Source: Roseiflexaceae bacterium
GTDB lineage: Bacteria; Chloroflexota; Chloroflexia; Chloroflexales; Roseiflexaceae
Direction: 5' to 3'
DNA length: 49,665 nt
NCBI GenBank assembly: GCA_947474225.1
Contig: CANJHS010000021.1
Coordinates: 1-49,665 of the forward strand
Of the stretch, positions 34,787-43,936 are shown piece by piece. Numbering within the stretch: position 1 is the first letter of the stretch; each line of letters begins with the position of its first letter. A model generated the notes under the pieces. That model was not told where the DNA came from. It worked only from the letters and a program-made list of their open reading frames with translations, and made no database searches. Both the position numbers and the translations under genes were made by a program.

Positions 34787-36085
34787 CTATTCCGGTGATT
34801 TAATCACAACTGAAACAACCGAATCCCATTGTTCTGTGATTAAGGCTTTCGCACTGGTCAACTGACTGAGTGATGGGATTTGTATGGCCGACAGCAGAGC
34901 GTCATTCACTCCTAATGCGTTGAGAATCGGCATTCGTGTTGCATCCGCGAGTAGCGTTGACGCCCGTGATGGAATGGCATATGCATTGGCCAATTGCATC
35001 TGGACATCGTCTGAATAGAGATGTTCGAGCCATAATCGAGCTGCGAAGGGGTGTGGTGCATAGGCGCTGATAGCCTGCACAAACGCACCCGCGAGTGGTG
35101 ACTTGGGGATAACAACTTCTACGAGCGGATTACTTCCCGCTTGGAGTCGGAGTGCATGGGCAATGTACGACCAGACAGGCATGATAGGCGTATCACCTTG
35201 CATAAATAATGCAGCGTTAGCCATCGTTGCCGTCAACGACCCCGCATCACGAATTTTGGCAATCATCGCCAAACCTGGAGCTGCATCGTCGAGTGAGCCA
35301 CCGTTGGCGAGGCTCGCTGCATAGATGGACTGTATGGTTTGATTGGCGCTGTGTGGGTCACCAGTAAAAGCGAACTGCTGCGCATAGAGTGATTTGGTTA
35401 AATCACCCCAATCCTGTGGAGTCTGTGCAACGGCTGCCTTGTTTACCGCAAAGGCTATTACGCCATAGTATCCAGCGGTCCAGTACCCACGATTATCCTT
35501 GAGCAGGTCAGCAACTTGATCCCAATGCTCGACGAAATATGGTTGTAAGAGTCCAATATCATGAGCATGTTGACCGAAGGCATATCCGATATCGACGACA
35601 TCCGGTGCAATCGCTTCTCGAGAGGATGCTGCAAGACTTACTGCTGCTAAAACACCATCAGACGTACTATCAGGCGAGAGTTCTGTTACATTGATCCCGT
35701 ATTGAGATTTAAACGATTCAATAATAGCGCCATAATTCAGCCAGTCGTGTGGGAGCCCAATAACGGTGAGCTCTCCTTCGGCCTGTGCTTGCTGTATGAG
35801 GGATTGTCTGCCGCCGCAATTGAGCAGTGAATTCGGACCGGGAACGGGCGCAACAGGCAATAGTGCAGCGGTAGTGGGTTGTATGACCGCGTCAACAGTC
35901 GGTGTCATCGTGGCTACTTGCACTTGCGGAGTACGCAACAATGTATCGAGTAGGGCGATTGTGGGGGCGACCGAAGGCGCGATTGGTGCCGGAACAGAAC
36001 ACGCGGCCAACAACGAGCTCGATCCAAAAAAGGCGCAACGCCTCAGAAAAAGCCGTCTGCCCTGATGATATGGTATGTGTCCCAT
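34787..36085 (-). CDS. ABC-type extracellular solute-binding lipoprotein
   Basis: This 432-residue exported lipoprotein has a signal with RRLFLRRCAFFG and the lipobox LAAC (Cys29). A Pro/Thr/Val-rich spacer (30-85) follows. The binding domain opens with AQAEGELTVIGLPHDWLNYGAIIESFKSQYG split over the first strands, a pattern of the iron/spermidine/thiamine binding proteins (SBP_bac_6/8). Periplasmic-type features such as YFVEHWDQVADLLKD and WTAGYYGVIAFAVNK support this. No permease or ATPase gene is adjacent, so it is an orphan in this window. It is divergent from the Cys/Met enzyme gene; the AAGGAGG site is about ten bases before the ATG. Confidence 0.85.
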   Translation of the reverse strand: MGHIPYHQGRRLFLRRCAFFGSSSLLAACSVPAPIAPSVAPTIALLDTLLRTPQVQVATMTPTVDAVIQPTTAALLPVAPVPGPNSLLNCGGRQSLIQQAQAEGELTVIGLPHDWLNYGAIIESFKSQYGINVTELSPDSTSDGVLAAVSLAASSREAIAPDVVDIGYAFGQHAHDIGLLQPYFVEHWDQVADLLKDNRGYWTAGYYGVIAFAVNKAAVAQTPQDWGDLTKSLYAQQFAFTGDPHSANQTIQSIYAASLANGGSLDDAAPGLAMIAKIRDAGSLTATMANAALFMQGDTPIMPVWSYIAHALRLQAGSNPLVEVVIPKSPLAGAFVQAISAYAPHPFAARLWLEHLYSDDVQMQLANAYAIPSRASTLLADATRMPILNALGVNDALLSAIQIPSLSQLTSAKALITEQWDSVVSVVIKSPE

Positions 36086-36137
36086 GTTGGCCCAACCTCC
36101 TTCCTGTACGATGACGCGCAGAGGCGTAACCGCCGCA

Positions 36138-36146
36138 TGCTATACT
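36138..36146 (+). promoter_or_regulatory. Extended -10 promoter of the Cys/Met enzyme gene
   Basis: TGC-TATACT is an extended -10 element giving a leader of about 25 bases. No -35 is evident. It lies in the 93-base divergent spacer with the binding-lipoprotein gene. Confidence 0.6.
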
Positions 36147-36178
36147 ATTTTCGCATTAATTTGAGGGGGACTGTGCCC

Positions 36179-37378
36179 ATGCCACCGAAATTCAGTACTA
36201 CTTGGGACTATAGCACGCAATTAGTGCACGCAGGTGAGCGGCTTTCGCATCCTCCGGGCCGTCCGACGACGACACCCCTCTACTCCTCTTCGACGTATTA
36301 TCATGACACGTTGGACTCATTCAACGATGCACTCGGTGGTCATGGATATGCCTATGGCCGCAATGGGAATCCAACCAATGTCGCCTATGAACAAGCCTGT
36401 GCAACCGCTGAGGGTGGTACTGCGGCAATGAGTACTGCATCTGGCATGGCTGCCATATACTCTGCATTGCTGGCAGCGGGACGTACCCTCGGTCGTCCGC
36501 TGCATACCATCATCGCGCCACGCGATGTATACGGTGCAACGACCGTGATGTTACGTGATTTTTTTGCACCCTACGGCGTAACCATACTGACCTGTGACAT
36601 GACGGATTTGCATGCGTTGGATGCATTATTGGCAGCACACAAAGTCGATGTTATTTATATAGAGCAACTCTCGAACCCGCTCTTTCGCGTGGTCGACATG
36701 GCTGCCATCTGTGCACGGGCACAAGCCCATGGTGCACGCACGGTGGTAGACAATACCATTGCTACCCCGCTGGTACAAAAGCCATTGCTGTTGGGAGCAG
36801 ATTTTGTCTGTCATAGTGCGACGAAGTACTTCGCAGGGCACGGCGATGTCTCGGGTGGCGTGGTTGTCGTCCGCGAGCACTCATCATACGCAGCCTTAGC
36901 GCACAACAATGCAACAGTAGGCATGGTGCTCGGACCCTACGAGGCGCAACAAATTCTACGTGGCATCAAAACCATGCCACTGCGTGTAGAGCGCCAAAAT
37001 GCGAGTGCAATCGTCGTTGCAGAGTGGCTCGAGGCACACAAAAACGTGGCTCGTGTGTACTACCCTGGCCTGCCGTCCCACCCCGATTACGCCACGGCAA
37101 AGCGTACACTCGGCGCACGGATGGGAGCGATGTTTGCATTCGAGCTTGCTGAGTCTGTCTCGTTGGAGCGCTTTATTGACCGTTTACAGATGATTTTGAT
37201 GGTAAGCACATTGGGTGATATTTATACCATGATCAGCATTCCTGCATTGGCATCGCACCGCGGCCTCACACCGCAGGAGCGGGCCGTCCGGGGGATATCG
37301 GACCAGCTGATACGAGTGTCGATAGGCATCGAAGCTGCAGATGACATCATTGCTGATTTCGACCATGCACTTGCTTGA
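36179..37378 (+). CDS. Cys/Met-metabolism gamma-family PLP enzyme (cystathionine gamma-synthase/lyase-like)
   Basis: This 399-residue enzyme is of the trans-sulfuration family. It shows STQLVHAGE near the start, GYAYGRNGNPTNVAYE for PLP-phosphate binding across subunits, VDNTIATPLVQKPLLLGADF, and the PLP-lysine strip HSATKYFAGHGDVSGG. The C-terminal part has SLGDIYTM-like STLGDIYTMISIPALASH, replacing the usual SLGGxESL. Whether it is a gamma-synthase, gamma-lyase, beta-lyase or O-acylhomoserine sulfhydrylase cannot be settled by eye. The start at 36179 follows GAGGGGG; upstream in-frame residues have no coding look. The MBL gene follows after nine bases. Confidence 0.9.
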   Translation: MPPKFSTTWDYSTQLVHAGERLSHPPGRPTTTPLYSSSTYYHDTLDSFNDALGGHGYAYGRNGNPTNVAYEQACATAEGGTAAMSTASGMAAIYSALLAAGRTLGRPLHTIIAPRDVYGATTVMLRDFFAPYGVTILTCDMTDLHALDALLAAHKVDVIYIEQLSNPLFRVVDMAAICARAQAHGARTVVDNTIATPLVQKPLLLGADFVCHSATKYFAGHGDVSGGVVVVREHSSYAALAHNNATVGMVLGPYEAQQILRGIKTMPLRVERQNASAIVVAEWLEAHKNVARVYYPGLPSHPDYATAKRTLGARMGAMFAFELAESVSLERFIDRLQMILMVSTLGDIYTMISIPALASHRGLTPQERAVRGISDQLIRVSIGIEAADDIIADFDHALA

Positions 37379-37387
37379 GGCATCTTG

Positions 37388-38197
37388 ATGCAAGTAGCTG
37401 CATTAGCATCGGGCAGTACGGGGAACGCTACTGTCATCTCGACCCCCGAAGGAACACTGTTGTACGATGCAGGGTTACCGCAGCGGACGATTGTTGCACA
37501 GTGCAAAAGTCTAGGTATCGCGATGACCGAAATCCGCGCGGTGTTTGTCTCGCACGAACATACTGATCACATCACGAGTGCGGTCTCGTTGGCACGTCGC
37601 TACCAGATCCCCATTATTGCAACTGCCGGCACATTGCGTGCGTTGAAAATCCCGGCCGGGGTCGAATCGTTGGTTATCAGCGCAGGGCAACGGCTACAGT
37701 TTGGGGCACTAAGCATTTTACCCATCGGAGTAAGTCATGATGCCCAAGAACCTGTTGGGATGTCCCTGACTTATGGGGGCCGTACGATTACCATTGCAAC
37801 GGATTTAGGCGACTGGGATGATGCGTTAGTCGCAGCATGTCGGGACGCAGAATTAGTCGTGATCGAATCGAATCACGAACGCGAGCATTTGATGCAATGT
37901 GGGTATTCTGCGACACTCAAACAACGTATTGCAAGCCGTACTGGTCATTTGGACAATGTACAAGCCGGTACTTTTTTGGCCACTGTGGCAGCAGATGGAA
38001 AATCCCGCACTGCGTGGCTCGCACACCTCTCGCAAGAAGCCAACACTGCAACGGTTGCAGTCCGCAGTGTGACGGCGGTATTGAAATTCCACAAATGTGA
38101 CACAAAATATCGGTCAATCATTGCATTACCACGTCAAAAAACAATTGTTTGGGGACCTCCCCAACGCAGTCAGCAACTTGAACTATGGATTGAATAA
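37388..38197 (+). CDS. MBL-fold metallo-hydrolase, YycJ/WalJ-like
   Basis: This 269-residue metallo-beta-lactamase-fold protein has the metal site SHEHTDH (55-61), then SHDAQEPVGM, IATDLGDW, NHE and GHLDNVQAG, with LAHLSQEANT near the end. This set is characteristic of the YycJ/WalJ group, suspected nucleases or phosphodiesterases linked to DNA and cell-wall maintenance. The start is ATG at 37388; GAGG overlapping the preceding stop serves as ribosome-binding site, so it is translated with the Cys/Met enzyme. An upstream TTG is in frame but closer to the site. Confidence 0.9.
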   Translation: MQVAALASGSTGNATVISTPEGTLLYDAGLPQRTIVAQCKSLGIAMTEIRAVFVSHEHTDHITSAVSLARRYQIPIIATAGTLRALKIPAGVESLVISAGQRLQFGALSILPIGVSHDAQEPVGMSLTYGGRTITIATDLGDWDDALVAACRDAELVVIESNHEREHLMQCGYSATLKQRIASRTGHLDNVQAGTFLATVAADGKSRTAWLAHLSQEANTATVAVRSVTAVLKFHKCDTKYRSIIALPRQKTIVWGPPQRSQQLELWIE

Positions 38198-38203
38198 TTA
38201 AAA

Positions 38204-38219
38204 TAGAACATATGTTCTA
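38204..38219. promoter_or_regulatory. LexA (SOS) box before the UvdE-like gene
   Basis: TAGAACATATGTTCTA is a 16-bp perfect palindrome. Its core GAACATATGTTC fits the Gram-positive LexA/DinR consensus CGAACRNRYGTTYG at all but the two outermost positions. It lies where a -35 box should be, eight bases before TATAAT, so bound LexA would block transcription. This predicts induction by DNA damage. Confidence 0.8.
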
Positions 38220-38227
38220 AATTGTAG

Positions 38228-38233
38228 TATAAT
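38228..38233 (+). promoter_or_regulatory. -10 box of the UvdE-like gene
   Basis: A consensus TATAAT lies 38 bases before the ATG at 38272, with the LexA box covering the -35 region. Transcription would start near 38240. Confidence 0.65.
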
Positions 38234-38271
38234 CCTTCGTAGAACCGCGCATGTGCACGGACGAGGTGGTT

Positions 38272-39090
38272 ATGATTCGATTTGGGGTCAGTACTGTTGA
38301 ACACCAACCGCGGCTAACACCCGCAATGTCGCTCCATGCGTTGTGCATGCATGCGGTACTGCACGGTCTTCGTGTCTGCCGCATTCCTTTAGTATACGTT
38401 GCACCGTTACCTGAAGCCAGCGCTGCGCCATTGCGTGATATGATTCGGCACCACGGACTCCGTTTGGTCGTGCATGCGCCTATCGTCACCCCACACCATT
38501 TGGAGGAGTTGTTTGCAACCATCATCGAATTCTATGCGCTCCTCGATGCCACCGATGCAGTCATCGTCTGTCACCTCCCCAGTTTGAGCAATGCCGACCG
38601 GGCAATGTTTGCCCGCTTACCCGCATGGGTGTTGCGACACCTCGCCATCGAATTGACGCATCAACCGACGATGCAACTGCTTGCCGACATCGAGACTTAT
38701 GCACTCCCCGTTATTTTTGATTCGCTGCACTACGATGCACAGTTCCCATGGCCGTATGACCCTATAACTGCACTTTTTGCCTGCATGGACAGTTGGCGTG
38801 ATCGGACACCACTCATCCACGTCAGTAGTCAGGCTACCGCATTGCGCCACCAGCGGATAGCTCCGCAGCGCGGTACCCACAGCGATGTCCTCGACACCAC
38901 ACATACACTGTGGTTGATCCGCTCGATTCTTGATGCCGAGCGCTCTGCAGACATTGAAATCGAGGCTGCCGGAGGATTAATCGCCTATCATCAGCTCCGC
39001 GAAGCAATGGGACGTGTCATCCCAGCCCGCATGTACGCCACACAAATCCACCCCAAAGGGAGTACCTATGCCGAATCACACCACCACTGA
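38272..39090 (+). CDS. UV-damage endonuclease (UvdE/UvsE)-like TIM-barrel nuclease
   Basis: This 272-residue protein starts MIRFGVST, like UvdE. The metal ligands of T. thermophilus UVDE, recalled as H69, H101, E175, D200, H203, H231, H244 and E269, all have counterparts in order: H68 (VVHAP), H101 (VCHLP), E127 (IELTH), D150 and H153 (FDSLHYD), H183 (IHVSSQ), H203 (THSDV) and E231 (IEIEA). The segment between H101 and E127 is about 50 residues shorter than in classical UvdE, so this is a compact form that lacks the H143 region. UvdE nicks 5' to UV photoproducts. The LexA-box promoter supports a repair role. The ATG has GAGGTGG upstream. It overlaps the next gene by 23 bases. Confidence 0.72.
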   Translation: MIRFGVSTVEHQPRLTPAMSLHALCMHAVLHGLRVCRIPLVYVAPLPEASAAPLRDMIRHHGLRLVVHAPIVTPHHLEELFATIIEFYALLDATDAVIVCHLPSLSNADRAMFARLPAWVLRHLAIELTHQPTMQLLADIETYALPVIFDSLHYDAQFPWPYDPITALFACMDSWRDRTPLIHVSSQATALRHQRIAPQRGTHSDVLDTTHTLWLIRSILDAERSADIEIEAAGGLIAYHQLREAMGRVIPARMYATQIHPKGSTYAESHHH

Positions 39091-39520
39091 ACCTCTCGTC
39101 CTTGCGCTCTTGAAACGCCCCAGTGATGAGGCTCGTCTCCTGCAACAACAGACCTATCACATCCCCATTAGGCAATCGAAGCACCTGCTCGGTGCGTCAC
39201 ACATTGCCTGGTACGTGCCATCGTGGCACCCCCAGACCCCTTGGTCGCTGCGCTACCAGGCGACGATTTACAGTGCGAATCTGATGACCCGTGCTGCGTA
39301 CATCCCCGAAGAATCCCTACATCCGCGTGCCGCAGAACGCTATTGGGTTATAGCAGTCACGGACCTCCACCTGCTCGATCCCGTCATCGCAAGCACACAC
39401 TGGCGGCGAGTGTCCGTCCATCGCGTCGATGCCAACGTGCTCGCACGAACAAACGAGTTGGGGCAATTAGGAAGCATCGCACGGAGAATGCCAACTGCAG
39501 CGCAGCAGTGGGAATGGTGA
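39068..39520 (+). CDS. Small PUA/EVE-like protein co-expressed with the UvdE-like nuclease
   Basis: This 150-residue protein starts at ATG 39068 (GGGAG upstream), inside the 3' end of the nuclease gene. The pattern YHIPIRQSKHLLGASHIAWYVPSW, RYQATIYSANLMTRAAYIP, HPRAAERYWVIAVTDLHLLDPVIASTHWRRVSVHRV resembles a PUA-like domain I recall in Chloroflexota and actinobacterial proteins near nucleases, where YRIP, FYQ, VRYY, HPRADERYY and RRWRR are conserved. Such domains bind RNA or modified bases. This assignment is from memory of the pattern and not certain. Strong overlap means translational coupling, so it belongs to the LexA-controlled unit and may recognise the lesion or modified base. Its stop is four bases from the convergent esterase stop. 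Confidence 0.62.
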   Translation: MPNHTTTEPLVLALLKRPSDEARLLQQQTYHIPIRQSKHLLGASHIAWYVPSWHPQTPWSLRYQATIYSANLMTRAAYIPEESLHPRAAERYWVIAVTDLHLLDPVIASTHWRRVSVHRVDANVLARTNELGQLGSIARRMPTAAQQWEW

Positions 39521-39524
39521 ACCG

Positions 39525-40436
39525 TTATGGGCACGCATTTGCGAATGCAGTGACATCGGTAATGAGTTGCCCAGGATTTTCTGTGAGTGCATGGAACAAT
39601 AGTTCAGAATGCCCGCGTCCCGGGTACGTATGGAACGTCGCCTGGACTCCCGCAACAGTGAGTGCTTCTTGGAAGTGCTGTGACATGCTGATATCAACGG
39701 TTTCATCTGCATCGCCGTGAATCAACAACGTCCGTGGGAATGATGCGAGCATCTGCAACTGTGGGGACGTCTCACGAAAGTGTGCCTCGCCACCCATCAC
39801 GGCATTCATGACCGGCGCTGTTCGGCCATGGTCATATTCATACGCATACTGTTCGGCGATGTCGTAGACACCACTAATTCCGTAGTACCCACAGATGGGG
39901 GGGGCAGCAGTGGTGAGCCCGCTGACCGCAGGATCGAGCAATGCCATTGCACTTAATTGTGCACCGGCTGATTGCCCACCCACGATAATGCGTGTTGGAT
40001 CACCATGGTAGTCTTCAATGTTTTGTTTCGTCCATGCAATAGCACGTGCGACGTCGTCGACCATTGTTGGATACGTGGCATCCGGGTGCAGTTGGTAGGC
40101 GGGCACAACGACAATCATCCCGAGTGGAACGAGTTTTTGGGCAACCAGCGCATACAATTCTTTGTTGCCGGAATTCCAGCCCCCGCCATAGATATACACA
40201 ACCACTGGATGTGTTGCGTCGTCATCTGGTCGATACACATCGAGCACTTGGTGCGCTTTGGTGCCATAGGCAATGTTTTTCGTCAAGAAGGGATATTCTG
40301 CGTAATACGCATTCCCTACCCGTGCAACGTTAAGCAGGCGAACATTGAATATGACTTCCTCCCGAAAGTATACCCCGACAACAATCAAAACCAGCAGGAT
40401 ACCGGCTACAATACGCATCCACAATGACCGAAACAT
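39525..40436 (-). CDS. Membrane-anchored alpha/beta hydrolase (carboxylesterase-type)
   Basis: This 303-residue hydrolase has an N-terminal hydrophobic anchor (residues 8-24) and a BD-FAE/lipase-like fold: YGGGWNSG at 83-90 for the oxyanion hole, nucleophile GGQSAG (S156), acid in HGDADETV and His in GRGHSELL. The segment VLDVYRP at the start and PAYQLHPDATYP after it are typical of this esterase group. Cell-surface ester cleavage is likely; the substrate is not known. The ATG at 40436 follows AAGGAG; the longer frame to 40478 has none. It is the last gene of the galT operon. Confidence 0.9.
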   Translation of the reverse strand: MFRSLWMRIVAGILLVLIVVGVYFREEVIFNVRLLNVARVGNAYYAEYPFLTKNIAYGTKAHQVLDVYRPDDDATHPVVVYIYGGGWNSGNKELYALVAQKLVPLGMIVVVPAYQLHPDATYPTMVDDVARAIAWTKQNIEDYHGDPTRIIVGGQSAGAQLSAMALLDPAVSGLTTAAPPICGYYGISGVYDIAEQYAYEYDHGRTAPVMNAVMGGEAHFRETSPQLQMLASFPRTLLIHGDADETVDISMSQHFQEALTVAGVQATFHTYPGRGHSELLFHALTENPGQLITDVTAFANACP

Positions 40437-40477
40437 CAGGAGTTCTCCTTCTGGCTGGTACGTCCAGCAGTGACACA

Positions 40478-41869
40478 TTAGCGACGAGCGAATTCCCAGC
40501 GCGTGACCGGGGTATGGACAGCTCCATTGCTCGAACCCCGGATAACGAGCCCGCTGCCATATGTTTGTGCAATTTCTGTGATGATTGTGGTTGCATCGGG
40601 ATGACCGAGGATTGCCACCGTGCCCCCACTGCCACCACCGGTAATTTTCGCACCGTACAGTCCCATACTCGGACCTGCGTGACGCACCGCTGCGACGATG
40701 GCATCGGTGGCATCTGAGCCGAGCCCAGAGGCACTGTAGCTTTGATGTGACTGGTACATCAATTCGCCGAGCACCACTGCCGTTGCGGTATCGCGGTATC
40801 CGTGCACAAGGTGCGCATAGATCTGCACGCGGTGATGTTCAAAAATGGGATGGATGGCTGATTGCCTTACCGAATAGTCACGCGCAGGGTCAATGACGGT
40901 AATGCTGTCGCCATGTGAACCGTACCGACGAATGAAGTCCGCGCCGGTCATTGCCAACGGGAGAACGTCTGCATATGCGTGTTGGTATTCTGACGGCGTG
41001 ATATTTGCGAGGTACCCATTCCAGTGTGTGTTTGAAAACCCATGTTCGTGCGCATGTGCCTCGAGGATACGTAGCCCCATGAACGCTGCCACACGGACTG
41101 ATGTGTAGTCAGTTCCACCGACGGAGTGACGGACACCAGAATCAATGCCCCACACTGATAGATCGGCGGGAAGTACGATGCCGGGGAGCAATTGTGCTGG
41201 CTGACAGCGCAGTGCCAACAGTGTGTCGGCGGTGCCACATGCAGCAGTCATTTGGTCCATAATTCCGCATGGTGCACCAACAATCAGATTTTCGACCATT
41301 TGGCACCACAGCGCGAGCGTGGTCCCTTCGACCTCGCGGCCACAGGACGCTGCAACAGCACGCATCGTAGCGACCTCAATAGCAGCAGAAGAACTGACAC
41401 CTTTGCCGAGTGGTACATCCGAGTCGACGACTATGGTCACCCCGCCGCTTAAATTGACCCCTGTTTGCTGCACCAAAATAGTCAATGCGCCAACGATGTA
41501 CGCTGCCCACGCGCTCGCAGGGTCTTGATTGACAATCGCGCGTACTGTCACACTGTCGACTCCGAGTTCACATACATCACGGGTAGCATATGCTGCGCGC
41601 TGATTGCCCAGTAACGTGGCATCCGCACGGCTTTCAATGAGAACTCGGCCATCGTTGCGGTGTTGAACGTAGGCGACTGCAGCGAGTGCCAGTGGGAGCT
41701 GGAGCACCAATGAGCCGGAATAATCCGCGATGCCGCCCATGACATCGAGACGACCCGGTGCACGGCCAACCCACACGGGCGCGCCAGGATCAAACGTCGT
41801 AGCAAGGGTAGAAAGAACTGCTGGGACGTCGATATCAGGGGATAACAAGGTTACATTACGCCAAGTCAT
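40478..41869 (-). CDS. GHMP sugar kinase, L-arabinokinase/galactokinase-like
   Basis: This 463-residue cytosolic kinase phosphorylates a sugar at C1. GHMP motif 1 is GRAPGRLDVMGGIADYSG, which deviates from the galactokinase signature PGRVNLIGEHTDY and instead matches plant L-arabinokinase (GRLDVMGGIADYSG) as I recall it. Motif 2 is PLGKGVSSSAAIEVA and motif 3 GAKITGGGSGGTVAIL. Substrate could therefore be L-arabinose, galactose or a related sugar. The ATG at 41869 follows GGAGG; the coding region overlaps the inositol-monophosphatase-family gene by 14 bases. Operon partners galT and a phosphatase support a C1-phosphate salvage route. Confidence 0.87.
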   Translation of the reverse strand: MTWRNVTLLSPDIDVPAVLSTLATTFDPGAPVWVGRAPGRLDVMGGIADYSGSLVLQLPLALAAVAYVQHRNDGRVLIESRADATLLGNQRAAYATRDVCELGVDSVTVRAIVNQDPASAWAAYIVGALTILVQQTGVNLSGGVTIVVDSDVPLGKGVSSSAAIEVATMRAVAASCGREVEGTTLALWCQMVENLIVGAPCGIMDQMTAACGTADTLLALRCQPAQLLPGIVLPADLSVWGIDSGVRHSVGGTDYTSVRVAAFMGLRILEAHAHEHGFSNTHWNGYLANITPSEYQHAYADVLPLAMTGADFIRRYGSHGDSITVIDPARDYSVRQSAIHPIFEHHRVQIYAHLVHGYRDTATAVVLGELMYQSHQSYSASGLGSDATDAIVAAVRHAGPSMGLYGAKITGGGSGGTVAILGHPDATTIITEIAQTYGSGLVIRGSSNGAVHTPVTRWEFARR

Positions 41870-42890
41870 GGTGATCCTCCAGTGGCATGTCATGGTGCTT
41901 CAACGCTGCTTGGAGCGCTGGCAACACCGATGCGGCGAGCATGGGATTGGCGAAGGCAACCCACGAGACAGGGGATGTCACATCGAGCGGGGCATTGATT
42001 GGCAACCCATTTGCTTGACAGACAATAATACCTGCTTCACGGGCAATAAGTTCGGTGCATACATCGTAGGGATGACAACAGAGCATGGTGGTATTGGTCT
42101 CGCGTGCGGCGGGTGGCAACAGGAGCGGTCGCACATCGGCAAGCCAACGGTCATGACCAGCCAAGAGTTCAGCGAATTGACCGCCAGTAGAAATGTACTG
42201 GTCTTCGAAGCAGAGCGCCCGTCCCTCTGGAGGAGCTCCGAGCAATGTGGTCACCACCATATCATCCACCGCAGCCAAACGCGCACGTTCACCAGGGAAG
42301 AATCGTGCGATGTTGCCAAAACCCTGGGCAATAGTCGCTGCCTGCGAAGGGCGTACGGGGAGTGGAGTAGACTGACCGGTCAGACGATTCACCCGGATCG
42401 CTTTGACCCCTGACCCACGGATTGCCCAGTATTGGTCACACAAATGTTGCTTGACCATAGGAATCTCGGTCATCACCGCCAATGCGATATCGCTCACATT
42501 AGTTTTTGCGCCCTGATATGGTGCTACCCCCGTCAAAATCCACGCTGATCGCTTTTGATACATCAAGCCACGCGTTCCATCGATGGGATCAACAATGATG
42601 ATGTACTGCAACTCCTCAGGAGCTACACCAGCAGGAAAGTCACGGACGCCCGTCGTACCCAATCCTTCGGCTACCAGACGGAATCGCACAGAGGCACCGA
42701 GGATGGCAAATTGCTCGATCAGAACCTCCTCGGAGACACGATCAATGGCGAAAATCGTATCGCCACCCTCCTCAGCATCGACCCGCGCAAGGTGCTCAAC
42801 AGCACTCGCTTCGCAGGCGCTGACGACGGCATCACGGATACGCACATGGATCTGTTGAATGGTCGAAAGCATGTATGCAAGCTGCGTCAT
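41856..42890 (-). CDS. Inositol-monophosphatase/FBPase-superfamily phosphatase
   Basis: This 344-residue lithium-sensitive-type phosphatase has the motif [20 protein letters not shown], in which DPIDGT binds metals, and a second metal-site Asp in [13 protein letters not shown] or HDRWLADVR. Catalytic Glu is in LVAEG. It is longer than classic IMPase (about 260). Such enzymes hydrolyse sugar phosphates, fructose-1,6-bisphosphate or inositol phosphates; the true substrate is unknown. It is coupled to galT by ATGA and to the GHMP kinase by overlap, so it presumably serves sugar-1-phosphate metabolism. Confidence 0.85.
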   Translation of the reverse strand: MTQLAYMLSTIQQIHVRIRDAVVSACEASAVEHLARVDAEEGGDTIFAIDRVSEEVLIEQFAILGASVRFRLVAEGLGTTGVRDFPAGVAPEELQYIIIVDPIDGTRGLMYQKRSAWILTGVAPYQGAKTNVSDIALAVMTEIPMVKQHLCDQYWAIRGSGVKAIRVNRLTGQSTPLPVRPSQAATIAQGFGNIARFFPGERARLAAVDDMVVTTLLGAPPEGRALCFEDQYISTGGQFAELLAGHDRWLADVRPLLLPPAARETNTTMLCCHPYDVCTELIAREAGIIVCQANGLPINAPLDVTSPVSWVAFANPMLAASVLPALQAALKHHDMPLEDHHDLA

Positions 42891-43936
42891 GAAGTCCCTC
42901 CTACCGTCAGATAATGGCGCGCATCTACTGCACGCAATGCCTGCGCACTGGCCTCGGGAGAGGTGTCATTGAGAAAGTTGCCGCCGCCGATCTCTGGCCC
43001 AGCCAAATATTTGAGCAACGCTGGCTGTCGTAACGGCGGATGAAACGTAATATAGGCATGGAAATCAGCATACTCACTGCCATCGGTCGGCGCTTGATGG
43101 AGCGGCATGACATACGGAAAAGACTGCTGCCACAGATTATCGTAACGGACCGTAACGGCCTTGATTGCGCCGGCAAGGGAAGCAGACTCCGCATCATTCA
43201 ACGCATACAAATGTGCAACTTGCCGTTTGGGAACGATATATACCTCATACGCATAGCGGGCAAAATACGGCACAAACGCAATCGTGTAGGCATCTTCGTA
43301 GAGGATCCGCCGCGCATCTTTTTGTTCGGCTTTGATAATATCAGCCATCAACGCACGCCCTTCGCTGCGTTCATACTGTTGCATTGCCCCGAGAGCGGTT
43401 TCGACTGTTTTGAACACAAAGTTGGTTGCATATACTTGTCCATGCGGATGAGGATTTGACACCCCAACCACCGCACCTTTGTTTTCAAAGCACAGCACAT
43501 GATTAACTTGTGCGAGTGCACCAAGGTCAAATGTTTGCTGTTGCCAGGCTGCTACAACATGCTGAATATGCTCTGGTGACAATTCGGCCAGCGTCATACG
43601 GTGGACGGGACTAAAGCAGATTACCCGGGCAATCCCATCGGCCCGCCGCGTTTTGTATGGAGAGCCTGGTGCAATTGGTTCAGGGGCCAAAGGTCCTACA
43701 CATGGATGATCATTATCAAACACAAATACCCCTGTATATGCAGGATTTGCTGCGCCACTAATGCGTGCATTCCCTGGACAGAGATAACAGGTAGGGTCAT
43801 AGACTGGTACATCGGGCACCTGCGCTGTCACCGTTTGACCTACCCATGGCCGATGTTGACGATGTGCTGCGATAACCACCCATTCCTGACGAAGTGGATG
43901 CCAACGCTCTTCCCACGTCCCGACTGCGTGATTCAT
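42887..43936 (-). CDS. galT: Galactose-1-phosphate uridylyltransferase
   Basis: This 349-residue enzyme of the HIT superfamily swaps UDP between glucose and galactose phosphates in the Leloir pathway. It shows [23 protein letters not shown] (zinc Cys pair), [20 protein letters not shown] with the catalytic His in HPHGQ, and a second half with [12 protein letters not shown]. These are the expected GalT features. Other family members act on related sugars, such as UDP-sugar pyrophosphorylases. It opens a four-gene minus-strand operon with an IMPase-family enzyme, a GHMP kinase and an esterase. No galE is in the window. Confidence 0.93.
   Translation of the reverse strand: MNHAVGTWEERWHPLRQEWVVIAAHRQHRPWVGQTVTAQVPDVPVYDPTCYLCPGNARISGAANPAYTGVFVFDNDHPCVGPLAPEPIAPGSPYKTRRADGIARVICFSPVHRMTLAELSPEHIQHVVAAWQQQTFDLGALAQVNHVLCFENKGAVVGVSNPHPHGQVYATNFVFKTVETALGAMQQYERSEGRALMADIIKAEQKDARRILYEDAYTIAFVPYFARYAYEVYIVPKRQVAHLYALNDAESASLAGAIKAVTVRYDNLWQQSFPYVMPLHQAPTDGSEYADFHAYITFHPPLRQPALLKYLAGPEIGGGNFLNDTSPEASAQALRAVDARHYLTVGGTS

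Noticed and set aside
36065-36178. N-terminal extension of the Cys/Met enzyme
   Set aside because: The stretch contains the promoter, overlaps the divergent lipoprotein start, and the family begins near the ATG at 36179.
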